A stretch of DNA of 5,394 nt from an uncultured Peptococcaceae bacterium (lineage in GTDB: Bacteria > Bacillota > Dehalobacteriia > UBA4068). The stretch lies in NCBI GenBank assembly GCA_947307285.1, contig CAMZIS010000095.1, positions 1 through 5,394 of the forward strand. The letters are read 5' to 3'. The notes beneath the pieces were generated by a model. That model was not told where the DNA came from and searched no databases. It saw only the letters and a program-made list of their open reading frames with translations. Positions 1 to 5,060 of the stretch are shown here, piece by piece (within the stretch, counting starts at the first letter, position 1; each line of letters opens with the position of its first letter). The translations under genes and the position numbers were made by a program.

Positions 1-30
1 GGGCTTTTTTTGCGGCGGGCTTTTTGCGGC
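1..30. repeat. Imperfect tandem repeat, T-run plus GCGGC
   Basis: Two adjacent units share the form GGGC, a T run, then GCGGC. The first is at 1-16 with seven T residues and the second at 17-30 with five. The first GGGC plus T run sits at the window edge and could be the 3' arm and tail of a terminator whose 5' arm lies outside the window; that part is inference. The second unit merges with the 5' arm of the hairpin at 25-48. No open reading frame that I can support covers this stretch. Confidence 0.5.
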
Positions 31-60
31 GGACCTTACGCCGCCGCATTTTTGCTTTTG
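25..60 (+). terminator. Probable rho-independent terminator of the upstream gene
   Basis: TGCGGCGG (25-32) pairs perfectly with CCGCCGCA (41-48) around an 8-nt loop. The stem is followed by TTTTTGCTTTTG (49-60), as expected for an intrinsic terminator read on the plus strand. On the minus strand the stem is followed by A residues, so it should not work in that direction. It separates the gat operon from whatever lies before the window. A second GCGGCGG at 12-18 could compete for the same 3' arm. The U tract is interrupted by GC, so efficiency is uncertain. Confidence 0.6.
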
Positions 61-76
61 CGTTTGCGCTGAAATC

Positions 77-105
77 TTGCCAAAAGGGATACTATATAGT
101 ATAAG
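77..105 (+). promoter_or_regulatory. Sigma-A-type promoter of gatCAB
   Basis: A -35 box TTGCCA (77-82) and a -10 box TATAAG (100-105) are separated by exactly 17 nt. The boxes match the consensus at 4 of 6 and 5 of 6 positions. Transcription would start near 112, giving a leader of about 28 nt that just includes the gatC ribosome binding site. The AT-rich stretch stands out from the GC-rich surroundings. A start site this close also argues against the upstream in-frame gatC starts at 77 and 119. Confidence 0.7.
89..102. promoter_or_regulatory. 14-bp perfect palindrome within the gat promoter
   Basis: ATACTATATAGTAT is its own reverse complement. It covers most of the spacer between the -35 and -10 boxes and the first three bases of the -10 box. 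A protein bound here would block RNA polymerase, so it is a candidate operator. AT-rich promoter sequence can form such palindromes by chance, and the core also offers an alternative -10 box (TATAGT, 95-100). Its regulatory role is inference only. Confidence 0.35.
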
Positions 106-123
106 TATTCAGTTATTCATGCG

Positions 124-129
124 AAAGGA
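124..129 (+). promoter_or_regulatory. Ribosome binding site of gatC
   Basis: AAAGGA lies 10 nt before the ATG at 140 and is the only good Shine-Dalgarno match near the gene start. It fixes the start at 140 rather than at the in-frame TTG at 77 (inside the promoter) or the ATG at 119 (no ribosome binding site). Confidence 0.7.
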
Positions 130-139
130 CGTCATCACC

Positions 140-439
140 ATGACCGAAAGCAAGCTCATCAGCCGCGCCGACGTGGAGCACGTGGCCAAACTGGCCCATC
201 TCAGCTTCGACGAGGCCGAGACCGCCGACTGCATCGAAAAGCTGGGCTCCATCCTGGAATACATGCAGGAGCTGCGCAAGATCGACACCGCCGGCGTTCC
301 TCCCACCACCCACGTGCTGAATCTGGAAAACGTGTTCCGCGAAGACGAGGTAGGGGAGACCCTCCCCCGGGAGCAGGCCCTGGCCAACGCTCCGGCCACG
401 GCGGAAGGCAAGTTTTTCCGCGTGCCCCGCATCATCTGA
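140..439 (+). CDS. gatC: Asp-tRNA(Asn)/Glu-tRNA(Gln) amidotransferase subunit GatC
   Basis: GatC is the small subunit of the cytosolic GatCAB complex. In known structures it wraps around GatA and GatB and stabilises the amidase subunit; it has no active site of its own. The product is 99 residues, typical for the family. Family features visible are the N-terminal helix with VEHVAKLAHL (residues 12-21), the helix ending ILEYMQEL (38-45), the linker GVPPTTHV (52-59), and the C-terminal NAPATAEGKFFRVPRII (83-99), which ends in the usual F-x-VPRII. The start at 140 is chosen because AAAGGA precedes it; an in-frame extension to 77 would run through the promoter. It is the first gene of a gatC-gatA-gatB operon and ends 21 nt before gatA. 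Nothing is truncated or odd. Confidence 0.96.
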   Translation: MTESKLISRADVEHVAKLAHLSFDEAETADCIEKLGSILEYMQELRKIDTAGVPPTTHVLNLENVFREDEVGETLPREQALANAPATAEGKFFRVPRII

Positions 440-460
440 ATCACTCTACGAGGTAAGCAT

Positions 461-1936
461 ATGCCGATCACCGATATGACAGCCTGCGAACTGGCAGCGG
501 CCCTCACGGAAAAGCGGCTTTCCTCCCGGGAAGCCACCGCCGCCTATCTCGACCGCATCGCAGCGCTGGACAAAGAGATCAATTCCTATATCACCGTCAC
601 GCCGGAGCAGGCCATGAAGGACGCCGAGGCCTCCGACAAACGGCGCGCGGAGGGCAGGGCCCTGTCGCCCCTGGACGGTGTGCCCATGGCTCTGAAGGAC
701 GTCATCTGCAGTAAGGGCGTGCGCACCACCGCAGCCAGCAAGATCCTCTACAACTTCGTGCCGCCCTACGACGCCACCTGCTGGAGCCGGCTCAAGGCCG
801 GCGGCGCGGTGCTGCTGGGCAAGGTCAACATGGACGAATTCGCCATGGGCAGCTCCACCGAGACCAGCGCCTTCGGTCCCACCCGCAACCCCTGGGACGA
901 AGAGCGGGTCCCCGGCGGCAGCTCCGGCGGTTCCGCCGCCGCGGTGGCCGCGGGCCTGGCCGCCTACTCTTTGGGCACCGACACCGGCGGCAGCGTGCGC
1001 CAGCCGGCCCATTTCTGCGGCGTAGTGGGCTTGAAGCCCACCTACGGCCGGGTCTCCCGCTACGGCGTCATCCCCTACGCCAGCTCCCTGGATCAGGTGG
1101 GCGTGCTGGCCCGGGACTGCCGCGACGCCGCCTCCGTGCTGCAGCTCATCGCCGGACAGGACAGGATGGATTCCACCTCCGCCCCGGCTCCGGTGGAGGA
1201 TTACGCCTCCGCCTGCGGCGAGGACATCACAGGGCTGAAGATAGGCCTGCCCAAAGAATTCATGAGCGACGCCATCGCCGGCGACGCCGTCGCTCCGGAC
1301 ATCGCCTTTGCCATGCGCCAGGGGGCGGAAAGGCTGGCCGCTCAGGGCGCCGTGGTGGAGGAAGTGAGCCTGCCCCACAGCGCCTACGCCCTGCCCACCT
1401 ACTATATTTTGGCGTCGGCCGAGGCTTCCTCCAATCTGGCCCGCTACGACGGGGTGCGCTACGGCGCAAGAGCCGAGAACGCGGAGAACGTGTACGACAT
1501 GTTCACCGCCACCCGTTCCGCCAATTTCGGCGCCGAGGTCAAACGCCGCATCATGCTGGGCACCTTCGCCCTGTCCTCCGGCTACTACGACGCCTACTAT
1601 AACAAGACCATGCAGGTGCGCACCCTGATCAAGCAGGACTACGATCAGGCCTTTGCCGCCGGCTTCGACTGTCTGATGACCCCGGCCGCGCCCACCACCG
1701 CCTTTAAGCTGGGGGAGATGACCGACGACCCCCTGACCATGTATATGCAGGACATCTGCACCGTGCCGGTGAACCTGGCCGGCCTGCCCGGACTGGTGGT
1801 GCCGGTGGGGCTGGATAACGGCAACCTGCCCATCGGATTGCAGCTCATCGGCAAAAGCTTTGACGAGCGCACCCTGTTTGCCGTGGGCAGCCGTCTGGAA
1901 AGCCCGCTGCGGCTCCAGCCGGGACTGGAAATGTGA
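461..1936 (+). CDS. gatA: Asp-tRNA(Asn)/Glu-tRNA(Gln) amidotransferase subunit GatA (glutaminase)
   Basis: GatA is the amidase-signature subunit that hydrolyses glutamine and passes ammonia through a channel to GatB. The product is 491 residues, close to the usual length of about 485. The Ser-cisSer-Lys triad is intact: K79 in GVPMALKD, cis-Ser S154 in PGGSSGGSA (151-159), and nucleophile S178 in GTDTGGSVR (172-180). As I recall, these are the same numbers as in the Staphylococcus aureus enzyme. Other hallmarks are the CGVVGLKPTYGRVSRYG segment (186-202), KRRIMLGTFALSSG (361-374), and the C-terminal VPVNLAGLPG (435-444), both parts of the glutamine pocket region in the family. The ATG at 461 follows GAGGT (450-454). 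gatB starts 8 nt downstream, which suggests translational coupling. Whether the complex serves Gln-tRNA, Asn-tRNA or both depends on which synthetases the genome encodes, and those are not in this window. Confidence 0.98.
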   Translation: MPITDMTACELAAALTEKRLSSREATAAYLDRIAALDKEINSYITVTPEQAMKDAEASDKRRAEGRALSPLDGVPMALKDVICSKGVRTTAASKILYNFVPPYDATCWSRLKAGGAVLLGKVNMDEFAMGSSTETSAFGPTRNPWDEERVPGGSSGGSAAAVAAGLAAYSLGTDTGGSVRQPAHFCGVVGLKPTYGRVSRYGVIPYASSLDQVGVLARDCRDAASVLQLIAGQDRMDSTSAPAPVEDYASACGEDITGLKIGLPKEFMSDAIAGDAVAPDIAFAMRQGAERLAAQGAVVEEVSLPHSAYALPTYYILASAEASSNLARYDGVRYGARAENAENVYDMFTATRSANFGAEVKRRIMLGTFALSSGYYDAYYNKTMQVRTLIKQDYDQAFAAGFDCLMTPAAPTTAFKLGEMTDDPLTMYMQDICTVPVNLAGLPGLVVPVGLDNGNLPIGLQLIGKSFDERTLFAVGSRLESPLRLQPGLEM

Positions 1937-1944
1937 GGTAGACC

Positions 1945-3390
1945 ATGACCAAGTATCTGACGACTATCGGCCTGGAATTCCACGCCGAACTGAAGACCAG
2001 GACCAAGATCTTCTGCTCCTGCCCCACCGACGCCGGGGCCGAGCCCAACACCCACGTGTGCCCGGTGTGTCTGGGCCTGCCCGGGGTGCTGCCGGTGCTT
2101 AACCGCCGCGTGGTGGAGCTGGCCGTCCGGGCGGGACTGGCTCTGAACTGCGACATCTCCCGTTACAGCAAATTCGACCGCAAAAACTATTTCTATCCCG
2201 ACCTGCCCAAGGGCTATCAGGTGACCCAGTTCCCCCTGCCCATCTGCCGCAACGGCTATCTGACCATCAAGGACGCCGCTGGCAACCCCAAGAAGGTGCG
2301 CATCAACCGCATCCACATGGAGGAGGACGCGGGCAAGCTGGTGCACAGCGGCGACAACCTGTCCGGCAGCACCTTCTCCATGCCCGACTACAACCGGGCG
2401 GCGGTGCCCCTGGTGGAGATCGTCACCGAGCCCGATATGTCCTCCGCCGAGGAGGCCCGGGATTTCGGCGAGACCCTGCGGCTGCGTCTGCTTTACGCCG
2501 GCGTGTCCGACGTGAGGATGGAGCGGGGCTCCCTGCGCTGCGACGTGAACATTTCGCTCAGGCCCGAAGATCAGGAGGAGCTGGGCGTGAAGGTGGAGCT
2601 GAAAAATCTGAACAGCTTCCGCGCCGTCTACCGCGCCATCAAGTTCGAAGAGGAGCGTCAGTCCCTGCTGCTGGATAAGGGCCTGCCCATCGTGCAGGAG
2701 ACCCGCCTGTGGGACGAGGCCACGGGCGAGACCCGCTCCATGCGCTCCAAGGAGGACGCCCACGACTACCGCTATTTCCCCGAGCCCGATCTGGTGCCCG
2801 TGGTCATCGACGACGAGTGGCTGGCCGCCATCAGCGGCGATATGCCGGAGCTGCCGGAGGTGAAAAAGGCCCGTCTGCTGGCTTTGGGCATCGGCGAAAA
2901 GGAAACGGAGCAGATCGTGTCCGAGCCCTATCTTTCCCGCTTCTTCGACCGGGCGCAGGAGTTGGGCTGCGACCCGCTGACCGTCAGCCACTGGCTGCTG
3001 GGCGATATATCCCGCCTGCTCAACGAAAGCGGCGCGGAATTCGAGGAAGTGCCGGTGGACGCGGACCAGTTCGCCTATCTGCTGGGTCAGGTGGAGAGCA
3101 AGGCCATCAACCTTAACAGCGCCCGCACCGTGCTGGAGGACCTGTTCGGCACGGACAAAAAGGCGGCGGATATCATCAGGGAGCGGGGCTTCGCCCAGAT
3201 CTCCGATACCTCGGCCCTGCAGGCCGCCGTGGATCAGGTGATCGCGGCCAACCCCAAGCCGGTAGCCGATTACAAGGGCGGCAAAAAGGCCTCCATCGGC
3301 TTTTTGGTGGGCCAGGTGATGAAGGCCACCCGGGGCCAGGCCAACGCTGCCCTGGTGAAGGAACTGCTGGAAAAGGCCCTGGAAAACTGA
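1945..3390 (+). CDS. gatB: Asp-tRNA(Asn)/Glu-tRNA(Gln) amidotransferase subunit GatB
   Basis: GatB binds the misacylated tRNA, activates the side-chain carboxylate with ATP and transfers ammonia from GatA to it. The product is 481 residues, the usual length. The N-terminal cradle domain has IGLEFHAEL (8-16), YSKFDRKNYFYPDLPKGYQ (74-92), HMEEDAGK (124-131) and VPLVEIVTEPD (154-164). By remembered alignment, E11, H13, E127 and E158 match the metal and ATP site residues of the S. aureus protein. C24, C26, C39 and C42 form a CxC plus CPVC set that may bind zinc; S. aureus GatB lacks it. KNLNSF (220-225) and DYRYFPEPD (274-282) follow. The tail carries the YqeY-like tRNA-binding domain, ending GFLVGQVMKATRGQANAAL (452-470). 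The start is set by GAGGT (1935-1939), which overlaps the gatA stop. It is the last gene of the operon, and a strong terminator begins 14 nt after its stop. Confidence 0.98.
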   Translation: MTKYLTTIGLEFHAELKTRTKIFCSCPTDAGAEPNTHVCPVCLGLPGVLPVLNRRVVELAVRAGLALNCDISRYSKFDRKNYFYPDLPKGYQVTQFPLPICRNGYLTIKDAAGNPKKVRINRIHMEEDAGKLVHSGDNLSGSTFSMPDYNRAAVPLVEIVTEPDMSSAEEARDFGETLRLRLLYAGVSDVRMERGSLRCDVNISLRPEDQEELGVKVELKNLNSFRAVYRAIKFEEERQSLLLDKGLPIVQETRLWDEATGETRSMRSKEDAHDYRYFPEPDLVPVVIDDEWLAAISGDMPELPEVKKARLLALGIGEKETEQIVSEPYLSRFFDRAQELGCDPLTVSHWLLGDISRLLNESGAEFEEVPVDADQFAYLLGQVESKAINLNSARTVLEDLFGTDKKAADIIRERGFAQISDTSALQAAVDQVIAANPKPVADYKGGKKASIGFLVGQVMKATRGQANAALVKELLEKALEN

Positions 3391-3404
3391 ATCAAGGCCA
3401 TAAC

Positions 3405-3434
3405 AAAACCGCCGGTCAGCGCCGGCGGTTTTTT
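3405..3434. terminator. Bidirectional intrinsic terminator between gatB and nudC
   Basis: AAAACCGCCGG (3405-3415) pairs perfectly with CCGGCGGTTTT (3422-3432) around the 6-nt loop TCAGCG. The T run extends to 3434 on the plus strand. On the minus strand the A tract becomes a T run, so the element can also end nudC transcripts. It lies just after the gatB stop and about 36 nt after the end of nudC, as expected for one terminator shared by convergent genes. Confidence 0.9.
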
Positions 3435-3469
3435 CACGCGTTCCTGTTTTTCGCATATGATGGGCGCAG

Positions 3470-4300
3470 CTACCGCGGCTCCCTGCCCTGGCGGAAGACC
3501 TCGATCATCTCCTGGGTCAGGCTGACGGACTGGCGCTCGTCTGCGGGCAGCTCGGAACGAGAGAACCAGCGGGCCTCGGCCAGCTCCTGCCCGTCGGGCC
3601 GGGCCTCGCGCTCTCCTTCCACGTCGCAGTAAAAGCCCATGAGCAGGGTGTCGGTAAAGGGCCAGGGCTGACTTTTGTAGTAGCGGAAGTTGGCGACCTT
3701 TAGCCCCACTTCCTCCCGGACCTCCTGCCGCAGGGTGTCCTCCAAACTTTCGCCGATCTCGTTGTAGCCTGCGATGAGGGCGAAACGCTTGTAGGGCCGG
3801 TCCGCGTAGCGGGTGAGCAGCAGTTTGTCTCCGTCGGTGACGGCAATGATCAGGGCCGGGGCGATCTGGGGATAGAGGGTGATGCCGCAATCCCGGCAGA
3901 CCAGGGCCCGCTCCGTGTGGGAGTGGGTCAACGGCTTACCGCAGCGGCCGCACACGCGGTGGGAGTCGTACCAGCGCCAGAGGTGGGCGCCGGTCATGGC
4001 GGCGAAGACGCGCCACATGGGCGTCGCGGCCCGCAGGTCGGACAGCTCCCGCCAGCAAAGGCCCGGCTGCTCGCTCAAAGCGTCCCCCTGATAGAGGAAA
4101 TAGGCCGTGCCGTCGATGGAAAAGAGATAGCGGCTGCTCTCCATCGCCTCAGGAAGGTCCGTGACGCAGGGGAAATCCAGCTCCTCGCCGTCTTTGGCCA
4201 GCAGCCTGCCGCCCGCGTAGCACAGCAGCCTGTCTCCTTCCTTCGGGCTCTTTTCCTTGAATTCCACGGCGTAGGCGTGGGGCGCGATATCCTGCAGCAT
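3470..4300 (-). CDS. nudC: NADH pyrophosphatase / NAD-RNA decapping Nudix hydrolase NudC
   Basis: NudC cleaves NAD(H) to NMN(H) and AMP and, in E. coli, removes NAD caps from RNA 5' ends. The product is 276 residues, close to family length. It has an N-terminal domain (about 1-110), a four-cysteine zinc ribbon (C117, C120, C135, C138), and a Nudix domain from about 145. The Nudix box begins GYNEIGE (178-184) and ends EVREEVGL (193-200), with the catalytic-type glutamates E193, E196 and E197 present. SQPWPF (210-215) is the family signature that separates NudC from other Nudix enzymes. One oddity is Q192 where the Nudix consensus has Arg. The ATG at 4300 follows GAGGT on the minus strand (4309-4305). 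The gene is alone, convergent with gatB and divergent from rimP, with its own probable promoter. Family assignment is firm; whether NADH or capped RNA is the main substrate is not shown. Confidence 0.95.
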   Translation of the reverse strand: MLQDIAPHAYAVEFKEKSPKEGDRLLCYAGGRLLAKDGEELDFPCVTDLPEAMESSRYLFSIDGTAYFLYQGDALSEQPGLCWRELSDLRAATPMWRVFAAMTGAHLWRWYDSHRVCGRCGKPLTHSHTERALVCRDCGITLYPQIAPALIIAVTDGDKLLLTRYADRPYKRFALIAGYNEIGESLEDTLRQEVREEVGLKVANFRYYKSQPWPFTDTLLMGFYCDVEGEREARPDGQELAEARWFSRSELPADERQSVSLTQEMIEVFRQGREPR

Positions 4301-4335
4301 GTTTACCTCATCTCCGGCGGCAGCCGTTTTTCTTT

Positions 4336-4364
4336 AGTTTAACACTTTCCGTGACGCTTCGCAA
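4336..4364 (-). promoter_or_regulatory. Probable promoter of nudC
   Basis: Read on the minus strand, a -35 box TTGCGA (4364-4359) and a -10 box TAAACT (4341-4336) are 17 nt apart, and the -10 box is preceded by TGT, an extended -10 motif. Each box matches the consensus at 4 of 6 positions. Transcription would start near 4329, leaving a leader of about 29 nt that contains the GAGGT ribosome binding site. The match is moderate, but position and spacing fit well. Confidence 0.5.
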
Positions 4365-4375
4365 ACGGCGGCCTC

Positions 4376-4422
4376 AAAAAAGAAAATAAATGCTTGCAAT
4401 ATGAAAAGCCCTGTGCTAAAAT
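4376..4422 (+). promoter_or_regulatory. Strong sigma-A promoter of rimP-nusA with A-rich upstream tract
   Basis: The -35 box TTGCAA (4394-4399) and -10 box TAAAAT (4417-4422) are 17 nt apart. TGC directly before the -10 box gives an extended -10. Each box matches consensus at 5 of 6 positions. An A-rich tract (4376-4390) sits where an UP element would contact the RNA polymerase alpha subunits. Transcription would start near 4429, giving a leader of about 65 nt that contains the hairpin at 4451-4472. Strong expression fits a nusA operon. Confidence 0.8.
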
Positions 4423-4450
4423 AATCGCGTAAGTTGTTTGTTGTCTGTCG

Positions 4451-4481
4451 GAAGTGGGTTGACGCCCACTTCTTGTTTTTG
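4451..4481 (+). promoter_or_regulatory. Attenuator-like hairpin in the rimP leader
   Basis: GAAGTGGG (4451-4458) pairs perfectly with CCCACTTC (4465-4472) around loop TTGACG, followed by TTGTTTTTG (4473-4481). This is the shape of an intrinsic terminator with an interrupted U tract. It sits between the promoter and rimP, so it can only act on this operon's own transcript. GTGGG/CCCAC hairpins before rimP are familiar to me from other bacteria, and B. subtilis nusA is known to autoregulate by NusA-dependent termination in its leader. Action here is inference; no competing antiterminator fold is obvious. Confidence 0.6.
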
Positions 4482-4484
4482 CCT

Positions 4485-4489
4485 GAGGT
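4485..4489 (+). promoter_or_regulatory. Ribosome binding site of rimP
   Basis: GAGGT lies 4 nt before the ATG at 4494 and fixes the rimP start. An in-frame extension from 4434 would translate through the leader hairpin and lacks a ribosome binding site, so it is rejected. Confidence 0.65.
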
Positions 4490-4493
4490 TCTT

Positions 4494-4982
4494 ATGGCCA
4501 AGAAAAAAGCGGCGGCTCCCGACAGCCGCGCCATCGAAGCTAAAGTGTGGGAGCTGGCGGCGCCCCTGGCGGAGCGGGCCGGCGCCGAGCTCATCGACGT
4601 GGAATTCGTGCGGGAGGCCGGCGAATGGTATCTCCGCCTTTTCATCGACCGGGAAGCGGCTCCGGTGGATCACGACCTGTGCGAGGCCGTGAGCGACCTG
4701 ACGTCCGCCGCGTTGGACGAGTCCGACCCCATCCCCCAGAGCTACTATCTGGAGGTGAGCTCCCCCGGGCTGGAGCGGCCTTTGAAGCGGCAGGAGGATT
4801 TCCTGCGTTACGAAGGCTCTGACGTGGTGGTGAAGCTCTACGCCGCCCGGGACGGCCAAAAGGAGTTCACCGGCCGTCTGCTGGGACGGGACCAGGAGGG
4901 CGTGCGCGTCGAAACAGAAGGCGCGGAAGTCCTGTTCCCCCTGGACAGCATCGCCAAGGTCCACCTGAAAGCCGATTTCTGA
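4494..4982 (+). CDS. rimP: Ribosome maturation factor RimP
   Basis: RimP binds the free 30S subunit in the cytosol and helps its late assembly, around ribosomal proteins S19, S9, S7 and S13 in studied systems. The product is 162 residues, within the normal range of about 150-165. A basic N-terminus (MAKKK) precedes the alpha/beta N-terminal domain, with the family motif YYLEVSSPGLERPL at 84-97. The C-terminal SH3-like domain runs from about 100 to the end, including the EFTGRLLG strand (124-131) and the final FPLDSIAKVHL (148-158). The ATG at 4494 is chosen because GAGGT precedes it and because the residues encoded upstream are leader sequence not found in the family. nusA follows after 78 nt, the conserved partner order. 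Expression is probably controlled by the strong promoter and leader hairpin upstream. Confidence 0.95.
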   Translation: MAKKKAAAPDSRAIEAKVWELAAPLAERAGAELIDVEFVREAGEWYLRLFIDREAAPVDHDLCEAVSDLTSAALDESDPIPQSYYLEVSSPGLERPLKRQEDFLRYEGSDVVVKLYAARDGQKEFTGRLLGRDQEGVRVETEGAEVLFPLDSIAKVHLKADF

Positions 4983-4994
4983 TACGTTATCATT

Positions 4995-5010
4995 GCCGCC
5001 ACGCGGCGGC
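4995..5010. repeat. GC-rich hairpin in the rimP-nusA gap
   Basis: GCCGCC (4995-5000) pairs with GGCGGC (5005-5010) around the tetraloop ACGC. No T run follows, so it is not an intrinsic terminator. It could be an mRNA processing or stability site between the two cistrons, or part of a small dispersed repeat, since GCGGCGGCCTTACGC (5003-5017) nearly repeats sequence at 26-41. The rest of the gap (5011-5060) is AT-rich, contains GATAATA twice (5019-5025 and 5036-5042), and ends in the nusA ribosome binding site. Confidence 0.5.
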
Positions 5011-5060
5011 CTTACGCAGATAATAATTGCCAGCGGATAATATAAGGAGAGTCACGAAAC

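Noticed and set aside
77..139. N-terminal extension of gatC from the TTG at 77
   Set aside because: The TTG is part of the -35 box, and the extension is encoded across the promoter. The ATG at 140 has a ribosome binding site and gives the normal GatC length.
446..1378. A 310-codon open frame on the minus strand opposite gatA
   Set aside because: It is a composition artefact of the same kind: low-complexity Gly/His/Ala product, no domain, fully antisense to the conserved catalytic part of GatA.
1645..3456. A 603-codon open frame on the minus strand opposite gatA and gatB
   Set aside because: It lies antisense to two unmistakable genes. Its translation is rich in His, Gly, Gln, Val and Ala with no recognisable domain, as expected opposite GC-rich codons.
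3470..4342. Plus-strand open frames opposite nudC (3879-4091 and 3917-4342)
   Set aside because: They are antisense to a clearly conserved nudC on the minus strand, with no family resemblance or convincing ribosome binding site.
4434..4493. N-terminal extension of rimP by 20 codons
   Set aside because: It would translate the leader hairpin and has no ribosome binding site. The ATG at 4494 has GAGGT before it and gives the usual RimP length.
4995..5010. Terminator between rimP and nusA
   Set aside because: The stem is strong but is followed by CTTACGCAG, not a T run, so intrinsic termination is not expected.
5012..5041. Separate nusA promoter in the rimP-nusA gap (GATAAT at 5036-5041)
   Set aside because: The -10-like box is fair, but the only -35 candidate at suitable spacing, TTACGC (5012-5017), matches at two positions. 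The boxes also merge with the nusA ribosome binding site.
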